Shown one piece after another: positions 25,576 to 34,471 of a stretch of 64,000 bases of DNA (within the stretch, counting starts at the first letter, position 1; each line of letters opens with the position of its first letter). Both the position numbers and the translations under genes were made by a program. The stretch comes from Microvirga lenta (GTDB taxonomy: Bacteria; Pseudomonadota; Alphaproteobacteria; Rhizobiales; Beijerinckiaceae). The notes beneath the pieces are model-generated. The model did no database searches. It saw only the letters and a program-made list of their open reading frames with translations, and was not told the origin of the DNA. The stretch is from assembly GCF_020532555.1 (NCBI RefSeq), contig NZ_JAJBBR010000005.1, positions 62,001-126,000 on the forward strand, given 5' to 3'.

Positions 25576-26547
25576 ATGGTGCAGACGCAGCGTCTGGCGG
25601 CCGATGCGGCGGGACTTGCCCACGCGGCGGCGATCCTGCAGGGCGGCGGCCTCGTCGCCTTCCCGACGGAGACGGTCTACGGCCTCGGGGCCGACGCCAC
25701 CAATGCCGAGGCGGTGGCCGGCATCTATGCGGCCAAGGAGCGCCCGAGCTTCAACCCGCTCATTGCCCATCTCGACAGCATCGGGGCAGCCGAGGCCCAA
25801 GGCGAGTTCGACGAGACCGCCCGGCGCCTCGCGAGGGCCTTCTGGCCCGGCCCCCTGACCCTGGTCGTGCCGGTGGCGAAGACCTGCACCATCTCCGACC
25901 TCGCCCGCGCGGGCCTCGACAGCGTGGCCTTAAGGGTGCCGGCGCACCTGCTCGCCCATGCCCTGCTGGAGAAGGCCGGCCGGCCCATCGCGGCGCCATC
26001 CGCCAACCGCTCGGGGCGCGTCAGCCCCACGGAGGCCGACCATGTGCTGGGCGACCTCGACGGGCGCATCGATGCGGTGCTGGACGGCGGACCGGCATTG
26101 GTGGGGGTGGAATCGACCATCGTGGCCTGTCTCGGCGGCGCTCCGCGCCTGCTGCGCCCGGGCGGTGTCGCCCGCGAGGCGATCGAGGCTGTTCTCGGAC
26201 AGGCTCTGGAATCGGGAGCGGAGCCGGGGGCGAGCCCGGTCGCGCCGGGCATGCTCGCCTCCCATTATGCGCCTCGGGCGCGCGTGCGCCTGAACGCCTC
26301 GGCCATCGAGCCCGGCGAGGCCGCGCTTCTCTTCGGCCCCGTCCGGCCAAGCGGGATCGAGGCGGCGCGGGCGGTCGTCAGTCTCAGCGAAAACGGCGAC
26401 CTTACGGAGGCCGCCGCTCGTCTGTTCTCGTCCCTGAGGCAGCTCGACGCCACCGGCGCTGGAACCATCGCCGTGAGCCCGGTCCCCGAGACGGGCCTCG
26501 GCGAGGCGATCAACGACCGCCTCAGGCGGGCTGCGGCGGAACGCTGA
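25576..26547 (+). CDS. L-threonylcarbamoyladenylate synthase (Sua5/TsaC)
   Basis: 323 residues, the long Sua5 form. An N-terminal YrdC domain ('GGGLVAFPTETVYGLGADAT', 'KERPSFNPLIAHL', 'FWPGPLTLVV', 'APSANRSGRVSPT', 'GVESTIVA') is followed by the ~120-residue Sua5 domain beginning at 'SPVAPGMLASHYAPRA'. It makes threonylcarbamoyl-AMP for the t6A modification of tRNAs reading ANN codons. The start is uncertain: ATG 25576 or GTG 25558, the latter with GAAGGA ten bases upstream. Divergent from the acyl-CoA dehydrogenase. Confidence 0.9.
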   Translation: MVQTQRLAADAAGLAHAAAILQGGGLVAFPTETVYGLGADATNAEAVAGIYAAKERPSFNPLIAHLDSIGAAEAQGEFDETARRLARAFWPGPLTLVVPVAKTCTISDLARAGLDSVALRVPAHLLAHALLEKAGRPIAAPSANRSGRVSPTEADHVLGDLDGRIDAVLDGGPALVGVESTIVACLGGAPRLLRPGGVAREAIEAVLGQALESGAEPGASPVAPGMLASHYAPRARVRLNASAIEPGEAALLFGPVRPSGIEAARAVVSLSENGDLTEAAARLFSSLRQLDATGAGTIAVSPVPETGLGEAINDRLRRAAAER

Positions 26548-26565
26548 TCCGCTCCGCCGACAGGC

Positions 26566-27165
26566 TTACTTCGCGAGCTTCGCGGCGATCTCGGCCACGT
26601 GGCGGCCCTGGAAGCGGGCGCCGTCGAGTTCGGCCTGGCTCGGCTGACGGGAGCCGTCGCCGCCCGCGATGGTCGAGGCGCCGTAGGGCGAGCCGCCCTT
26701 CACCTCGTCATGGCCCATCTGGCCGGTGAAGGAGTAAGGCAGGCCGACGACCACCATGCCGAGATGCATGAGCACCGGGATGAAGGTGAGGATGGTCGAT
26801 TCCTGGCCGCCGTGCTGCTGGGCGCTGGAGGTGAAGACCGCGCCGACCTTGCCCACGAGGGCGCCCCGGGCCCAGAGCGAACCGGTCTGGTCGATGAAGT
26901 TCTTCATCTGCGCCGTCATGTTGCCGTAGCGGGTGCCGGTGCCGAAGATGATGGCGTCGTACTCGGCGAGCTCCTCCGGCGAGGCGATGGGAGCCGGCTG
27001 ATCCAGCTTGTAATGGGCCTTCTGCGCCACCTCGAGGGGAACGAGCTCGGGCACGCGCTTCACGACCACGTCCGCTCCTGTCTCGCGGGCTCCCTCCGCA
27101 ACGGCATAGGCCATCTGCTCGATGTGACCCCAAGCGGAATAATACAGGACAAGGACCTTGGCCAT
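26566..27165 (-). CDS. wrbA: NAD(P)H:quinone oxidoreductase WrbA
   Basis: 199 residues with the flavodoxin-like fold. FMN phosphate loop '[20 protein letters not shown]', '[19 protein letters not shown]', '[20 protein letters not shown]', and the C-terminal '[20 protein letters not shown]' are all WrbA signatures. It reduces quinones by two electrons to avoid semiquinone radicals. ATG at 27165 ([10 protein letters not shown]) is the family start. It is divergent from a LysR gene 146 bases away, which may control it (inference). Confidence 0.93.
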   Translation of the reverse strand: MAKVLVLYYSAWGHIEQMAYAVAEGARETGADVVVKRVPELVPLEVAQKAHYKLDQPAPIASPEELAEYDAIIFGTGTRYGNMTAQMKNFIDQTGSLWARGALVGKVGAVFTSSAQQHGGQESTILTFIPVLMHLGMVVVGLPYSFTGQMGHDEVKGGSPYGASTIAGGDGSRQPSQAELDGARFQGRHVAEIAAKLAK

Positions 27166-27311
27166 GACGATGATCTCCAACGGTAAAGGTTGTTTGAACG
27201 TGCCGGAATGCCGGCCGCACCGGAACGTCGCGGAAGCTCCCCAGCCATCCGACGTGCCTTAGGGTAAACTTTCCAAACTGCAAAACTAGTGCTAGAAATG
27301 CAGGGCCGTCA

Positions 27312-28250
27312 TTGCATGGATGCAAGACCTTGGCCAAACAGCAGAATCTCGACTGGGACGATTTCAGGCTCGTGAAGATCATCGCCGAGGCCAACGGCCT
27401 CGCCGGCGCGGCCGAGCGTCTCGGCGTCAATCACTCCACCGTGTTCCGGCGTCTGGGACAGATGGAGGACGGCCTCGGCGTCAAGCTCTTCGAGCGGCAC
27501 CGGACCGGCTACGTGCTGACGCCCGCCGGCGAGGAGATGGCGGCGCTCGCGGAACAGATGGAAGAGAACGTCACCGCCTTCACCCGCAAGCTCGCGGGCC
27601 AGGCCGTGGCGCCCGCGGGCGAGCTGCGGGTCACCACGAACGATTCGCTTCTCATCCACATGCTGACGCCCCTCTTCACCCGCTTCCTCGAAGCCTGCCC
27701 CGAGATGCGCCTGGACGTGGTGCTCGCCAACCAGGCCCTGAACCTGTCGAAGCGCGACGCGGATGTGGCCATCCGCGCCACGGACACTCCGCCGGAGACC
27801 CTGGTCGGCCGCCGGGTCGCCACCATCGCCTGGGCCGTCTACGGACGGGCCACCGAATTTCCCGATGCGGGCACCGTCGATCCCGGTCTGCTGACGAACC
27901 GCCCCTGGGTCGCGCTGGGCGACAACCTGGCGGCGCTCAAGGCCGCCCGCTACGTGCGCGACCGGGTGGCGCCGGAGCTCATCGCCTACAAGGTGAACAC
28001 GGTGCTCGGCCTGGCCGAGGCCGTGGAGGCGGGCATCGGCATCGGCCCCCTGCCCTGCTTCATCGCGGACGGCCGGCCCGGCCTCGTGCGCCTCTCCGAG
28101 ATCAACCCCGAATTCTCGGCCGGTCTCTGGCTCCTGACCCATCCCGACCTGCGCCAATCGGCGCGCGTGCGCGCCTTCATGGACTTCATGGCGACCGAGA
28201 TCGGCAAGCAGCGCAAATGGATCGAGGGCTACGGCCGCAAGGGCGGCTGA
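27312..28250 (+). CDS. LysR-family transcriptional regulator
   Basis: 312 residues. The N-terminal winged HTH is 'LDWDDFRLVKIIAEANGLAG', 'AAERLGVNHSTVFRRLGQME'. Linker helix and effector domain follow, from 'PAGELRVTTNDSLLIHMLTP' to the end. It belongs to the subgroup with a DWDDLR-like start often found beside small redox genes. The start is unclear: no ATG fits, so it begins at TTG 27312 or TTG 27330. Divergent from wrbA. Confidence 0.87.
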   Translation: MHGCKTLAKQQNLDWDDFRLVKIIAEANGLAGAAERLGVNHSTVFRRLGQMEDGLGVKLFERHRTGYVLTPAGEEMAALAEQMEENVTAFTRKLAGQAVAPAGELRVTTNDSLLIHMLTPLFTRFLEACPEMRLDVVLANQALNLSKRDADVAIRATDTPPETLVGRRVATIAWAVYGRATEFPDAGTVDPGLLTNRPWVALGDNLAALKAARYVRDRVAPELIAYKVNTVLGLAEAVEAGIGIGPLPCFIADGRPGLVRLSEINPEFSAGLWLLTHPDLRQSARVRAFMDFMATEIGKQRKWIEGYGRKGG

Positions 28251-28334
28251 TCCCGCAATTCCCTGAGGGAGAGATCGCGCGACACCAAGTAAAGGGTTGA
28301 GCCGATCAAGGGCTCGTACGAATGGCGCCGCGCG

Positions 28335-28583
28335 AACTCTCCTCCCCCGATCTCGGGCCTCGGAAGCGCCGCGCTGCTCTCCTCCCCACGGACCTTGGGC
28401 CTCGGAAGCGCCGCGTTGCTCTCCTCCCCACAAGCTTCGGCAGGTTCGAAGCTCATGCGGGTGGAGCCAACCTGCTCTCCTCCCCCTTGTGGGGAGGAGG
28501 TGGAGGTGGGGGTGTGGGCGCCATCCTGGTTCCAGTCCGGCGCCGGCACCCCCACCCTGGCCCTCCCCACAAGGGGGAGGGAA
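28335..28583. repeat. Dispersed repeat copy E with extra lead units
   Basis: The core (28474-28583) is nearly identical to copy D, including the 'ccatcctggttccagtccgg' centre. Upstream are at least three degenerate lead units containing 'cctcggaagcgccgcg' and 'ctctcctccccac' (28340-28430), a short tandem amplification. Confidence 0.8.
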
Positions 28584-28634
28584 TGAGGTCGCGCTGTACG
28601 CAGCCACATCCACGACGGTCGCAACCAAACTCCA

Positions 28635-28735
28635 CCCTCATCCTGAGGAGCCGCGACAGCGGCGTCTCGAAGGAGGCTCCAGTGCACTCCGGAGACTCCT
28701 TGCCCTTCGAGACGGTCATGGCGTGATCGCCTCCG
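28635..28735. repeat. Second palindromic repeat family, copy 2
   Basis: The left end 'ccctcatcctgaggagccgc' with 'ggcgtctcgaaggagg' matches the element at 10599. The right end is more diverged ('cttcgagacggtcatggcg', 'cctccggatgggg'). Confidence 0.6.
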
Positions 28736-28837
28736 GATGGGGGTTGCTGGCGGGACTGAATCAATGCCGATGACCGGAGCGCGGACGCCCCTCCCCAACG
28801 GAGAGGCGACGAACCGGCGCGCCCTTCGCGTCCCAGG

Positions 28838-29824
28838 TCAGCCGATTTCCACCACGACGCGCCCGCGCACCTTGCCCTCGACGATCCGCCGCCCGGCCTC
28901 CGTCACCTCGTCGAGGGAGACGGTGGAGGTCATGGCGGCGAGCTTGCCCGGATCGAGCTCGCGCGCGATCCGGTCCCAGGCCTCCATGCGAAGCGCCTTC
29001 GGGGCCATCACCGAATCGACCCCGAGCAGGGACACGCCCCGCAGGATGAACGGGGCGACGGTCGAGGGAAGGTCCATGCCGCCAGCGAGGCCGCAGGCCG
29101 CGACCGCGCCGCCGTAGCGGGTCATGGACAAGACGTTGGCCAGCGTGGTCGAACCGACCGTGTCGACGCCCGCCGCCCAGCGTTCCTTGGCGAGCGGACG
29201 CACGGAGCCGGTCAGTTCGCCGCGCTCAATGATTTCCGCCGCGCCGAGACCTCTCAGGTAATCCGCCTCCTCGGGCCTGCCGGTGGAGGCGACCACGTGC
29301 CAGCCCGCCCGGGCCAGCAGCGCCACAGCCACGGAGCCGACGCCGCCGGCCGCGCCGGTCACGATGGCCGGTCCGCGATCCGGCCGCAGGCCGTGCCGCT
29401 CCAGTGCCATCAGGCAGAGCATGGCGGTGTAGCCCGCCGTGCCGATGGCCATGGCCTGATGGGGCGTCAGCCCCTCCGGCAGCGGGATCAGCCAATCGCC
29501 CTTCACGCGCACCTTCTCGGCATAGGCGCCGAGATGGGTCTCGCCGAGCCCCCAGCCGTTGAGCACGACCGCGTCGCCCGGCTTGAAATCGGGGTGGGAG
29601 GACGTCTCGACGGACCCCACCAGATCGACGCCCGGAATCATCGGGAAGCGGCGCACCACCGGCGCCTTGCCGGTGAGCGCCAGCCCGTCCTTGTAGTTGA
29701 GGGTCGAATGCGTCACCCGGACCGTGACGTCGCCGTCCATGAGATCGGCCTCGTCGAAGCTCCGCAATTCGACACTCTGCCCGGCTTCGTTCTTGTCGAT
29801 GACGACGGCCCTGAACGTGCTCAT
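28838..29824 (-). CDS. acuI: Zinc-independent MDR oxidoreductase, acryloyl-CoA reductase-like (AcuI/YhdH)
   Basis: 328 residues of medium-chain dehydrogenase type without structural zinc Cys cluster. '[20 protein letters not shown]', '[20 protein letters not shown]', the NADPH-binding '[20 protein letters not shown]', and '[20 protein letters not shown]' are typical of AcuI/YhdH. The enzyme reduces acryloyl-CoA to propionyl-CoA with NADPH, guarding against a toxic electrophile. Start ATG 29824. It follows the MFS gene by 90 bases on the same strand. Confidence 0.88.
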   Translation of the reverse strand: MSTFRAVVIDKNEAGQSVELRSFDEADLMDGDVTVRVTHSTLNYKDGLALTGKAPVVRRFPMIPGVDLVGSVETSSHPDFKPGDAVVLNGWGLGETHLGAYAEKVRVKGDWLIPLPEGLTPHQAMAIGTAGYTAMLCLMALERHGLRPDRGPAIVTGAAGGVGSVAVALLARAGWHVVASTGRPEEADYLRGLGAAEIIERGELTGSVRPLAKERWAAGVDTVGSTTLANVLSMTRYGGAVAACGLAGGMDLPSTVAPFILRGVSLLGVDSVMAPKALRMEAWDRIARELDPGKLAAMTSTVSLDEVTEAGRRIVEGKVRGRVVVEIG

Positions 29825-29914
29825 TCCATTCTCCTCCACCACGCCGGACCATTTGTGGCGTGGCGGCCGTTCAGGGCAAGCGCGGGCCGTGTCATTCCTT
29901 CGGCGAAGGCGCCG

Positions 29915-31159
29915 TCACTCCGCCGGCTGCAGGGCCGGCGCGCGCTCGACCGGAGCCTCCTTGATCGGCAGGTTGATCAGCGCGGACGCGATGCCGAGCG
30001 CGATCGAGAGCCACCAGACGAAGGTGTAGCTGCCATAGGCCTCGTAGAGCAGGCCGCCGAGCCAGACGCCCAGGAAGCCGCCGACCTGATGCGAGAAGAA
30101 CGCGAAGCCGTAGAGCATGGCCATGTAGCGCGTGCCGAACATCAGCATCACCAGGGATGATGTGGGCGGCACGGTGGAGAGCCAGAGCAGGCCGATGGAG
30201 ATGCCGAAGGCGATGGACGTGACGGGCGAGGCCGGCAGCAGGATGAAGGCAGCAATCGCCACCGAGCGCCCGAGATAGATCCAGGCCAGCAGCCAGCGCT
30301 TCGACATGCGCGTCGACAGCCAGCCCGAGGAGAGCGAGCCGAAGGCGTTGGCGAGGCCGATCACGGCCAGGGTCCAGCCGCCGATGGCGGCGGACAGCCC
30401 CGCATCCTTCAGGTAGGCCGGCAGGTGGGCGGTGATGAAGGCGAGCTGGAAGCCGCAGGTGAAGAAGCCGAGGACCAGCAGCACGTAGGAGCGGTGCTGG
30501 AACGCCTCCGACAGGGCCTGCCGGATCGACTGACCCGGCGCGGGCGCCGGTCCGGATGCGGACGCGCCGCCCGCATTGGGGCGTGTCGCGAGAGTGAGCG
30601 CCAGGGGCAGGACGAGCAGGACGCTCGCGGCGAAGACCACCAGGGTCTGCTGCCAGCCGAAGGACGCGATGAGCACGTTGCCGATGGGCGGGAACAGGAA
30701 CTGGCCGAAGGAGCCGGCCGCCGTGCCGGCGCCGAAGGCCATTGGCCGCCACTTCTCGGGCAGGAGCTTGCCGAAGGCGCCGAGCACCAGGTTGAACGAA
30801 CAGCCGGACAGGCCGAAGCCGATCAGGATGCCCGCGCCCAGATGCAGCATCCCGGGCGTCGTCGCATAGGCCATGACCACGAGGCCGAGCGCATAGAGGA
30901 TGGCGCCCGCGCACAGAACCCGCAGAGCCCCGAACCGGTCGGCCACGGCGCCGGCGAAGGGCTGGCCGAGACCCCAGAGGAGGTTCTGGAACGCGATGGC
31001 GAGGCCGAACACGTCGCGGCCCCAGCCGTAATCCGTCGTCATCGGGATCTGGAACAGACCGGCCGAGGCACGCGGCCCGAAGGTGATGAGGGCGATCAGA
31101 CAGCCGGAGAGGACGATGACTTCCGGCGAGAAGCGGGAACGATCGGTTTGCGTCGACAT
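29915..31159 (-). CDS. MFS transporter
   Basis: 414 residues with about 12 hydrophobic helices in two halves. The first-half loop 'GAVADRFGALRVLCAG' and the second-half 'SGWLSTRMSKRWLLAW' are the usual MFS loop motifs. N-terminal half resembles oxalate/formate- or monocarboxylate-type carriers (SAGLFQIPMTTDYGWGRDVF), so an organic anion is a reasonable guess. I choose the ATG at 31159 (MSTQTDRSRF); the upstream in-frame extension lacks conserved character. Possibly co-transcribed with the downstream acuI-like gene. Confidence 0.88.
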   Translation of the reverse strand: MSTQTDRSRFSPEVIVLSGCLIALITFGPRASAGLFQIPMTTDYGWGRDVFGLAIAFQNLLWGLGQPFAGAVADRFGALRVLCAGAILYALGLVVMAYATTPGMLHLGAGILIGFGLSGCSFNLVLGAFGKLLPEKWRPMAFGAGTAAGSFGQFLFPPIGNVLIASFGWQQTLVVFAASVLLVLPLALTLATRPNAGGASASGPAPAPGQSIRQALSEAFQHRSYVLLVLGFFTCGFQLAFITAHLPAYLKDAGLSAAIGGWTLAVIGLANAFGSLSSGWLSTRMSKRWLLAWIYLGRSVAIAAFILLPASPVTSIAFGISIGLLWLSTVPPTSSLVMLMFGTRYMAMLYGFAFFSHQVGGFLGVWLGGLLYEAYGSYTFVWWLSIALGIASALINLPIKEAPVERAPALQPAE

Positions 31160-31356
31160 GATCGCGATCCTGAAGCGCGGGCCAGGCCCGAAGAGGCCGC
31201 ACCTTAGCTTGAGTCGCGCATCAGCAGAATTGAAAGTTTGTAGCCTTAGGTATGAGCGGACGTGATGAGTCGTCGATCCAAGACACTCGGAGTCCACTGG
31301 GGGAATAACGAGGGACGGCCCTAGCGCCGCCCCTCAAATTATCATGGGACAGCACG

Positions 31357-32673
31357 TCAGATGAAGAAGAAGTCCTTGTGGGTGAGGGTCTCGCCCTCCT
31401 TCTTCTGGAACTTGAAGCTGGCGATCTCCACCATGGCCTTGCGGCCCGAGCCGTCCACGTCCCAGTACAGCTTCTTGCCCTTGAGGATGAAGAAGTCGTC
31501 CTTGTCCGTGGCCTTGCTGCCCTTCTTGAAGTAGCTCGCCTTGAGCTTGGCCGGCTTGTCGAGCGAGGCGTTCTTTTTCTTCAGGTACTTGGCGATGGTC
31601 TTGTTGGTGAAGGCCGCATCGTCGAAGAACAGGCTGTCGTACTTGGAGCCGAAGTCGTAGATCTTGTCCTTGTTCCGGTTGGCCACGCTCTTGCTGGTGA
31701 GCTTGGTGTCGAACACGAAGGCATCCTTGCTGGTCTTGCCCTTGCCGCCGTAGAGCTTGTCCTTGCCGGCGCCGCCGCCGATGGTGTCGTGGCCGCCGCC
31801 GCCGGAGAGCCGGTCGTTGAGGGCGCCGCCGAAGAACACGTCGTGATCGGCCGAACCGGCGGTGATCTCCGGGTTCACGTCGGTGACGTTGATCACAAGG
31901 TCCTTGGTGAGGCTTGAGCCGGCGCGGTCGGTGACCTTGACCTTGACGGTGTGCGAGGCCGCCTGCTCGAAGTCGAGCTTGAAGCCGTTCGCCACCAGAA
32001 GCTTGTCGCCCTCGATCTTGAAGCGGCCGCCGGCATTGTCGAGCAGCGTATAGGTGAGCGCGTCGCCAGTGGTGCCGACGTTGACGTCGTGGCCCACCAG
32101 CGTGCCCACCACCGCTCCGGCCGCCGCGCCCTCCCGCACCGTGCCGGCGCTGAGCGTCACATCGTGCGGCGCCTTCTCCGGCAGGAAGCGCTGCTGGTAG
32201 ATGTCGAAGTCGCCGCTCTGGCCTGAAGCCCAGCTCACCACCCAGCCGCCATCGGCCAGCGCCGTTACCGAGGGGGCCTCCTTCCAACCATTGGGTGTCG
32301 TATTGACGAGGATGTCGACAGGAGATGCCGCGACACCGTTGCGGTCGAACACCTGCATGTAGACCTCGTCATCGTTATCGTCGTCATAGGACGCCCAGGT
32401 CACGACCCAGCCGCCATCCGCCAGCGCCGTTACGCTCGGGTCGAACTGTTTGCCTGCCACGGTGACGTTGACGAGCCGGTCGGCGGCGGAGGCGGCGTTG
32501 CCGTCGCGGTCGAACCGCTGCTGGTAGATGCCGTAGCTGTCGCCGTCTTGGCCGTCGGAATCCCAGGTCACCACCCAGCCGCCATCCGCCAGCGCCGTCA
32601 CGCTGGAATAGTACTGGTTATTTGCCGTTGCCACGTTGACCCGAGTTTCCAAGCCGATCCTATGTATCGTCAT
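31357..32673 (-). CDS. Secreted RTX calcium-binding protein with cadherin-like domain
   Basis: 438 residues, no Sec signal. Residues 1-170 hold three ~50-residue repeats built on 'SVTALADGGWVVTW' and 'IYQQRFDRDGNAAS'. A cadherin-like domain follows (about 170-270, 'AVVGTLVGHDVNVGTTGDAL', 'VKVKVTDRAGSSLTKDLVIN'). Next comes a short RTX beta-roll ('LNDRLSGGGGHDTIGGGAGK', GGxGxDxLx-type nonapeptides). A ~110-residue Lys-rich end domain finishes in 'HKDFFFI', the kind of C-terminus recognised by type I secretion systems. Probably adhesive or surface-associated. No type I exporter is encoded in this window. Confidence 0.85.
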   Translation of the reverse strand: MTIHRIGLETRVNVATANNQYYSSVTALADGGWVVTWDSDGQDGDSYGIYQQRFDRDGNAASAADRLVNVTVAGKQFDPSVTALADGGWVVTWASYDDDNDDEVYMQVFDRNGVAASPVDILVNTTPNGWKEAPSVTALADGGWVVSWASGQSGDFDIYQQRFLPEKAPHDVTLSAGTVREGAAAGAVVGTLVGHDVNVGTTGDALTYTLLDNAGGRFKIEGDKLLVANGFKLDFEQAASHTVKVKVTDRAGSSLTKDLVINVTDVNPEITAGSADHDVFFGGALNDRLSGGGGHDTIGGGAGKDKLYGGKGKTSKDAFVFDTKLTSKSVANRNKDKIYDFGSKYDSLFFDDAAFTNKTIAKYLKKKNASLDKPAKLKASYFKKGSKATDKDDFFILKGKKLYWDVDGSGRKAMVEIASFKFQKKEGETLTHKDFFFI

Positions 32674-32936
32674 CGCTTACCTCGACAGAAGATGTTCCCC
32701 AGCCCAGCGAGGCCTCGGCCCGGTGGGCATTCAGGCCATACTAGCCGCCATCGGATATGTTACAATGTTTATATTAAGTCTGTCGGCACTCCCGGCAAAG
32801 CGACGGACCTGACACTCCCCTTTGCCTCCTCGGCAACAAGAGGACCGAGCAGGCGAGCCTGAGCTTCCTGGAGCCGCCTCCGAACTGGCGGTGAACCTTC
32901 AGGCCCGGATCCATTGCCAGGCCTGGAGGAACCCGA

Positions 32937-34379
32937 TCAGACGAAGAAGAAGTCGGATGCGGAGAGGGTGGCGCCCTCGCCCTTCTGCAGCTTGAGGCTG
33001 GCGATCTCCACCATCGCCTTCCGGCCGGAGCCGTCCACGTCCCAGTACAGTTTCTTTGTATTCGGGTTCCAGATGAAGAAGTCGTCCTTCTCCTTGGCGC
33101 GATTGAGGGCAAAATTCTCTGCCTTCAGGGGCGACGGGTCGGCTTGGCTGCCCTTGCCGAGCTTCTTGAAGATCCCGTCGTCGAGCCAGATCCTATCCGT
33201 GCCGGGCGCGAAATCCGTGATCTTGTCCCGGTTGGTGCGGCTGTTGGGCTTCGAGTCGAACACGAAGACGTCGGCGCCCGAGCCGCCGGTGAGCACGTCG
33301 TTGCCGGCCCGGCCTTTCAGGATGTCGTCGCCGGCATGGCCGATCAGCCGGTCGGCGCCGCCATTGCCCGCGAGCAGGTTCGCGGCCCCGTTGCCCACGA
33401 GGCGGTCGTCGCCGCGGCCGCCATAGGCGTTCTCGATCACCACGCCCTTGGCGATGGTGTAGCCGCCGGCGATGTCGTCCTGGTGGGAGACGAAGCCGCC
33501 CGCATGCCGGCTCCCCGCCTCCAGGGTCGCGGCGCGCAGGTCGATGGTCACGTCGTCGGTGGCGCGCGTGCCGTTGATCGTGTCCCGCCCTCCCGTGTCC
33601 CAGATGCAGGACCAGCCGGTGCCGGGGGCGTTCCGGCTCGGGAGGCGGTAGGTCGTGTTTCCGTCCGCCGTGGTCGTGTTCTCGCCGTAGAGCGCCTGCA
33701 GGGCGGCGATGTCGAAGGCGCCGAGGCCCGTCTGGGCGCCGAAGGATTCGTCGTGCGGGACCCGGTCCCAGCCGGTGCTGTAGGACATCACGGTCCAGAT
33801 GCCCTGGTTGTGCCCGTGGCGGCCCGTGTCGTCGGAGCCGCCGACGCCCGGAAACTTGGTGCCGTCGCCGTTCAGGCCGCCGTCGTGGGGATGTGCCAGC
33901 CCCAGCCCGTGGCCCAGCTCGTGGACGATGGTGTTGAGCCCGTCGCCTCCGGCCTTGCGGTGCTTCCAGCCCGGGCTCCCGGGATTGAAATATCCCCAGA
34001 CCTGCCGTCCGCCGGGAGGCTCGTGCGCTCCCATGGTGAAGAAGTCGATTTCCGTCTTCCACCACACGATGTCGGCCTCTTCCACCGTCGTCGCGGGAGC
34101 GAAACTGAGGCCGCAGACCTTCTCGTAGAGCGAGATCGCATGGGCGAAGGCCCTCACCTCGCCGCTCGTCCAGGCCTGGGCCCCGGAAGCGTCGACCAGA
34201 TAGTCGCCGTATTGGCTGGTGCCGTGCACCTTGCTGGCGGCGGCGTAGTCGGCCCCCGACCCGAAATAGACCTTGATCGGCCCGCCGGCCGGATCCCAGG
34301 TCGTCCCGCCCCAGATCAGGGAATCGACATAGACATTCCCGTAACCGGAACCGGGGACGGATTTCTTGACGGCCGCCAT
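32937..34379 (-). CDS. Serralysin-type M10 metalloprotease with RTX C-terminus
   Basis: 480 residues. The zinc site is 'TIVHELGHGLGLAHPHDGG' (H153, E154, H157, H163; the metzincin HExxHxxGxxH). The Met-turn is 'TVMSYS' (M198). RTX nonapeptides ('GGRGDDRLVGNGAANLLAGN', 'GGADRLIGHAGDDILKGRAG') follow at about 320-375. A C-terminal cassette ends in 'SASDFFFV' for type I secretion. No propeptide of obvious length is present (MAAVKKSVPGSG start), so activation may differ from classical serralysins. Its last ~110 residues closely resemble those of the RTX gene upstream at 48.9 kb and downstream at 31.4 kb. Confidence 0.92.
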   Translation of the reverse strand: MAAVKKSVPGSGYGNVYVDSLIWGGTTWDPAGGPIKVYFGSGADYAAASKVHGTSQYGDYLVDASGAQAWTSGEVRAFAHAISLYEKVCGLSFAPATTVEEADIVWWKTEIDFFTMGAHEPPGGRQVWGYFNPGSPGWKHRKAGGDGLNTIVHELGHGLGLAHPHDGGLNGDGTKFPGVGGSDDTGRHGHNQGIWTVMSYSTGWDRVPHDESFGAQTGLGAFDIAALQALYGENTTTADGNTTYRLPSRNAPGTGWSCIWDTGGRDTINGTRATDDVTIDLRAATLEAGSRHAGGFVSHQDDIAGGYTIAKGVVIENAYGGRGDDRLVGNGAANLLAGNGGADRLIGHAGDDILKGRAGNDVLTGGSGADVFVFDSKPNSRTNRDKITDFAPGTDRIWLDDGIFKKLGKGSQADPSPLKAENFALNRAKEKDDFFIWNPNTKKLYWDVDGSGRKAMVEIASLKLQKGEGATLSASDFFFV

Positions 34380-34471
34380 GGGGTCTCCTGCTGTGGACGA
34401 GGCTCAGGCCCTTGATAGCCCGCCCGAGCCCTTCCGCAGCGTGAGGCAGCGCACCGAACGGACAAGCTTGC

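Larger units (their letters stand above)
28251..28837. other. Gene-free stretch filled by two repeat families
   Basis: 587 bases between the LysR gene and the 3' end of the AcuI-like gene. It carries several fragments of the 'ctcctccccacggacc' lead unit (about 28335-28440), then dispersed repeat copy E (28474-28583), then a copy of the second palindromic family (about 28635-28735). The last ~100 bases hold nothing I recognise. Confidence 0.6.

Noticed and set aside
27166-27311. A specific LysR operator between wrbA and the LysR gene
   Set aside because: Several T-N11-A matches occur but such short patterns are expected by chance; no dyad stands out.
31160-31356. A type I secretion operon beside the RTX genes
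   Set aside because: No ABC exporter, membrane fusion protein or TolC homologue is encoded anywhere in the window.
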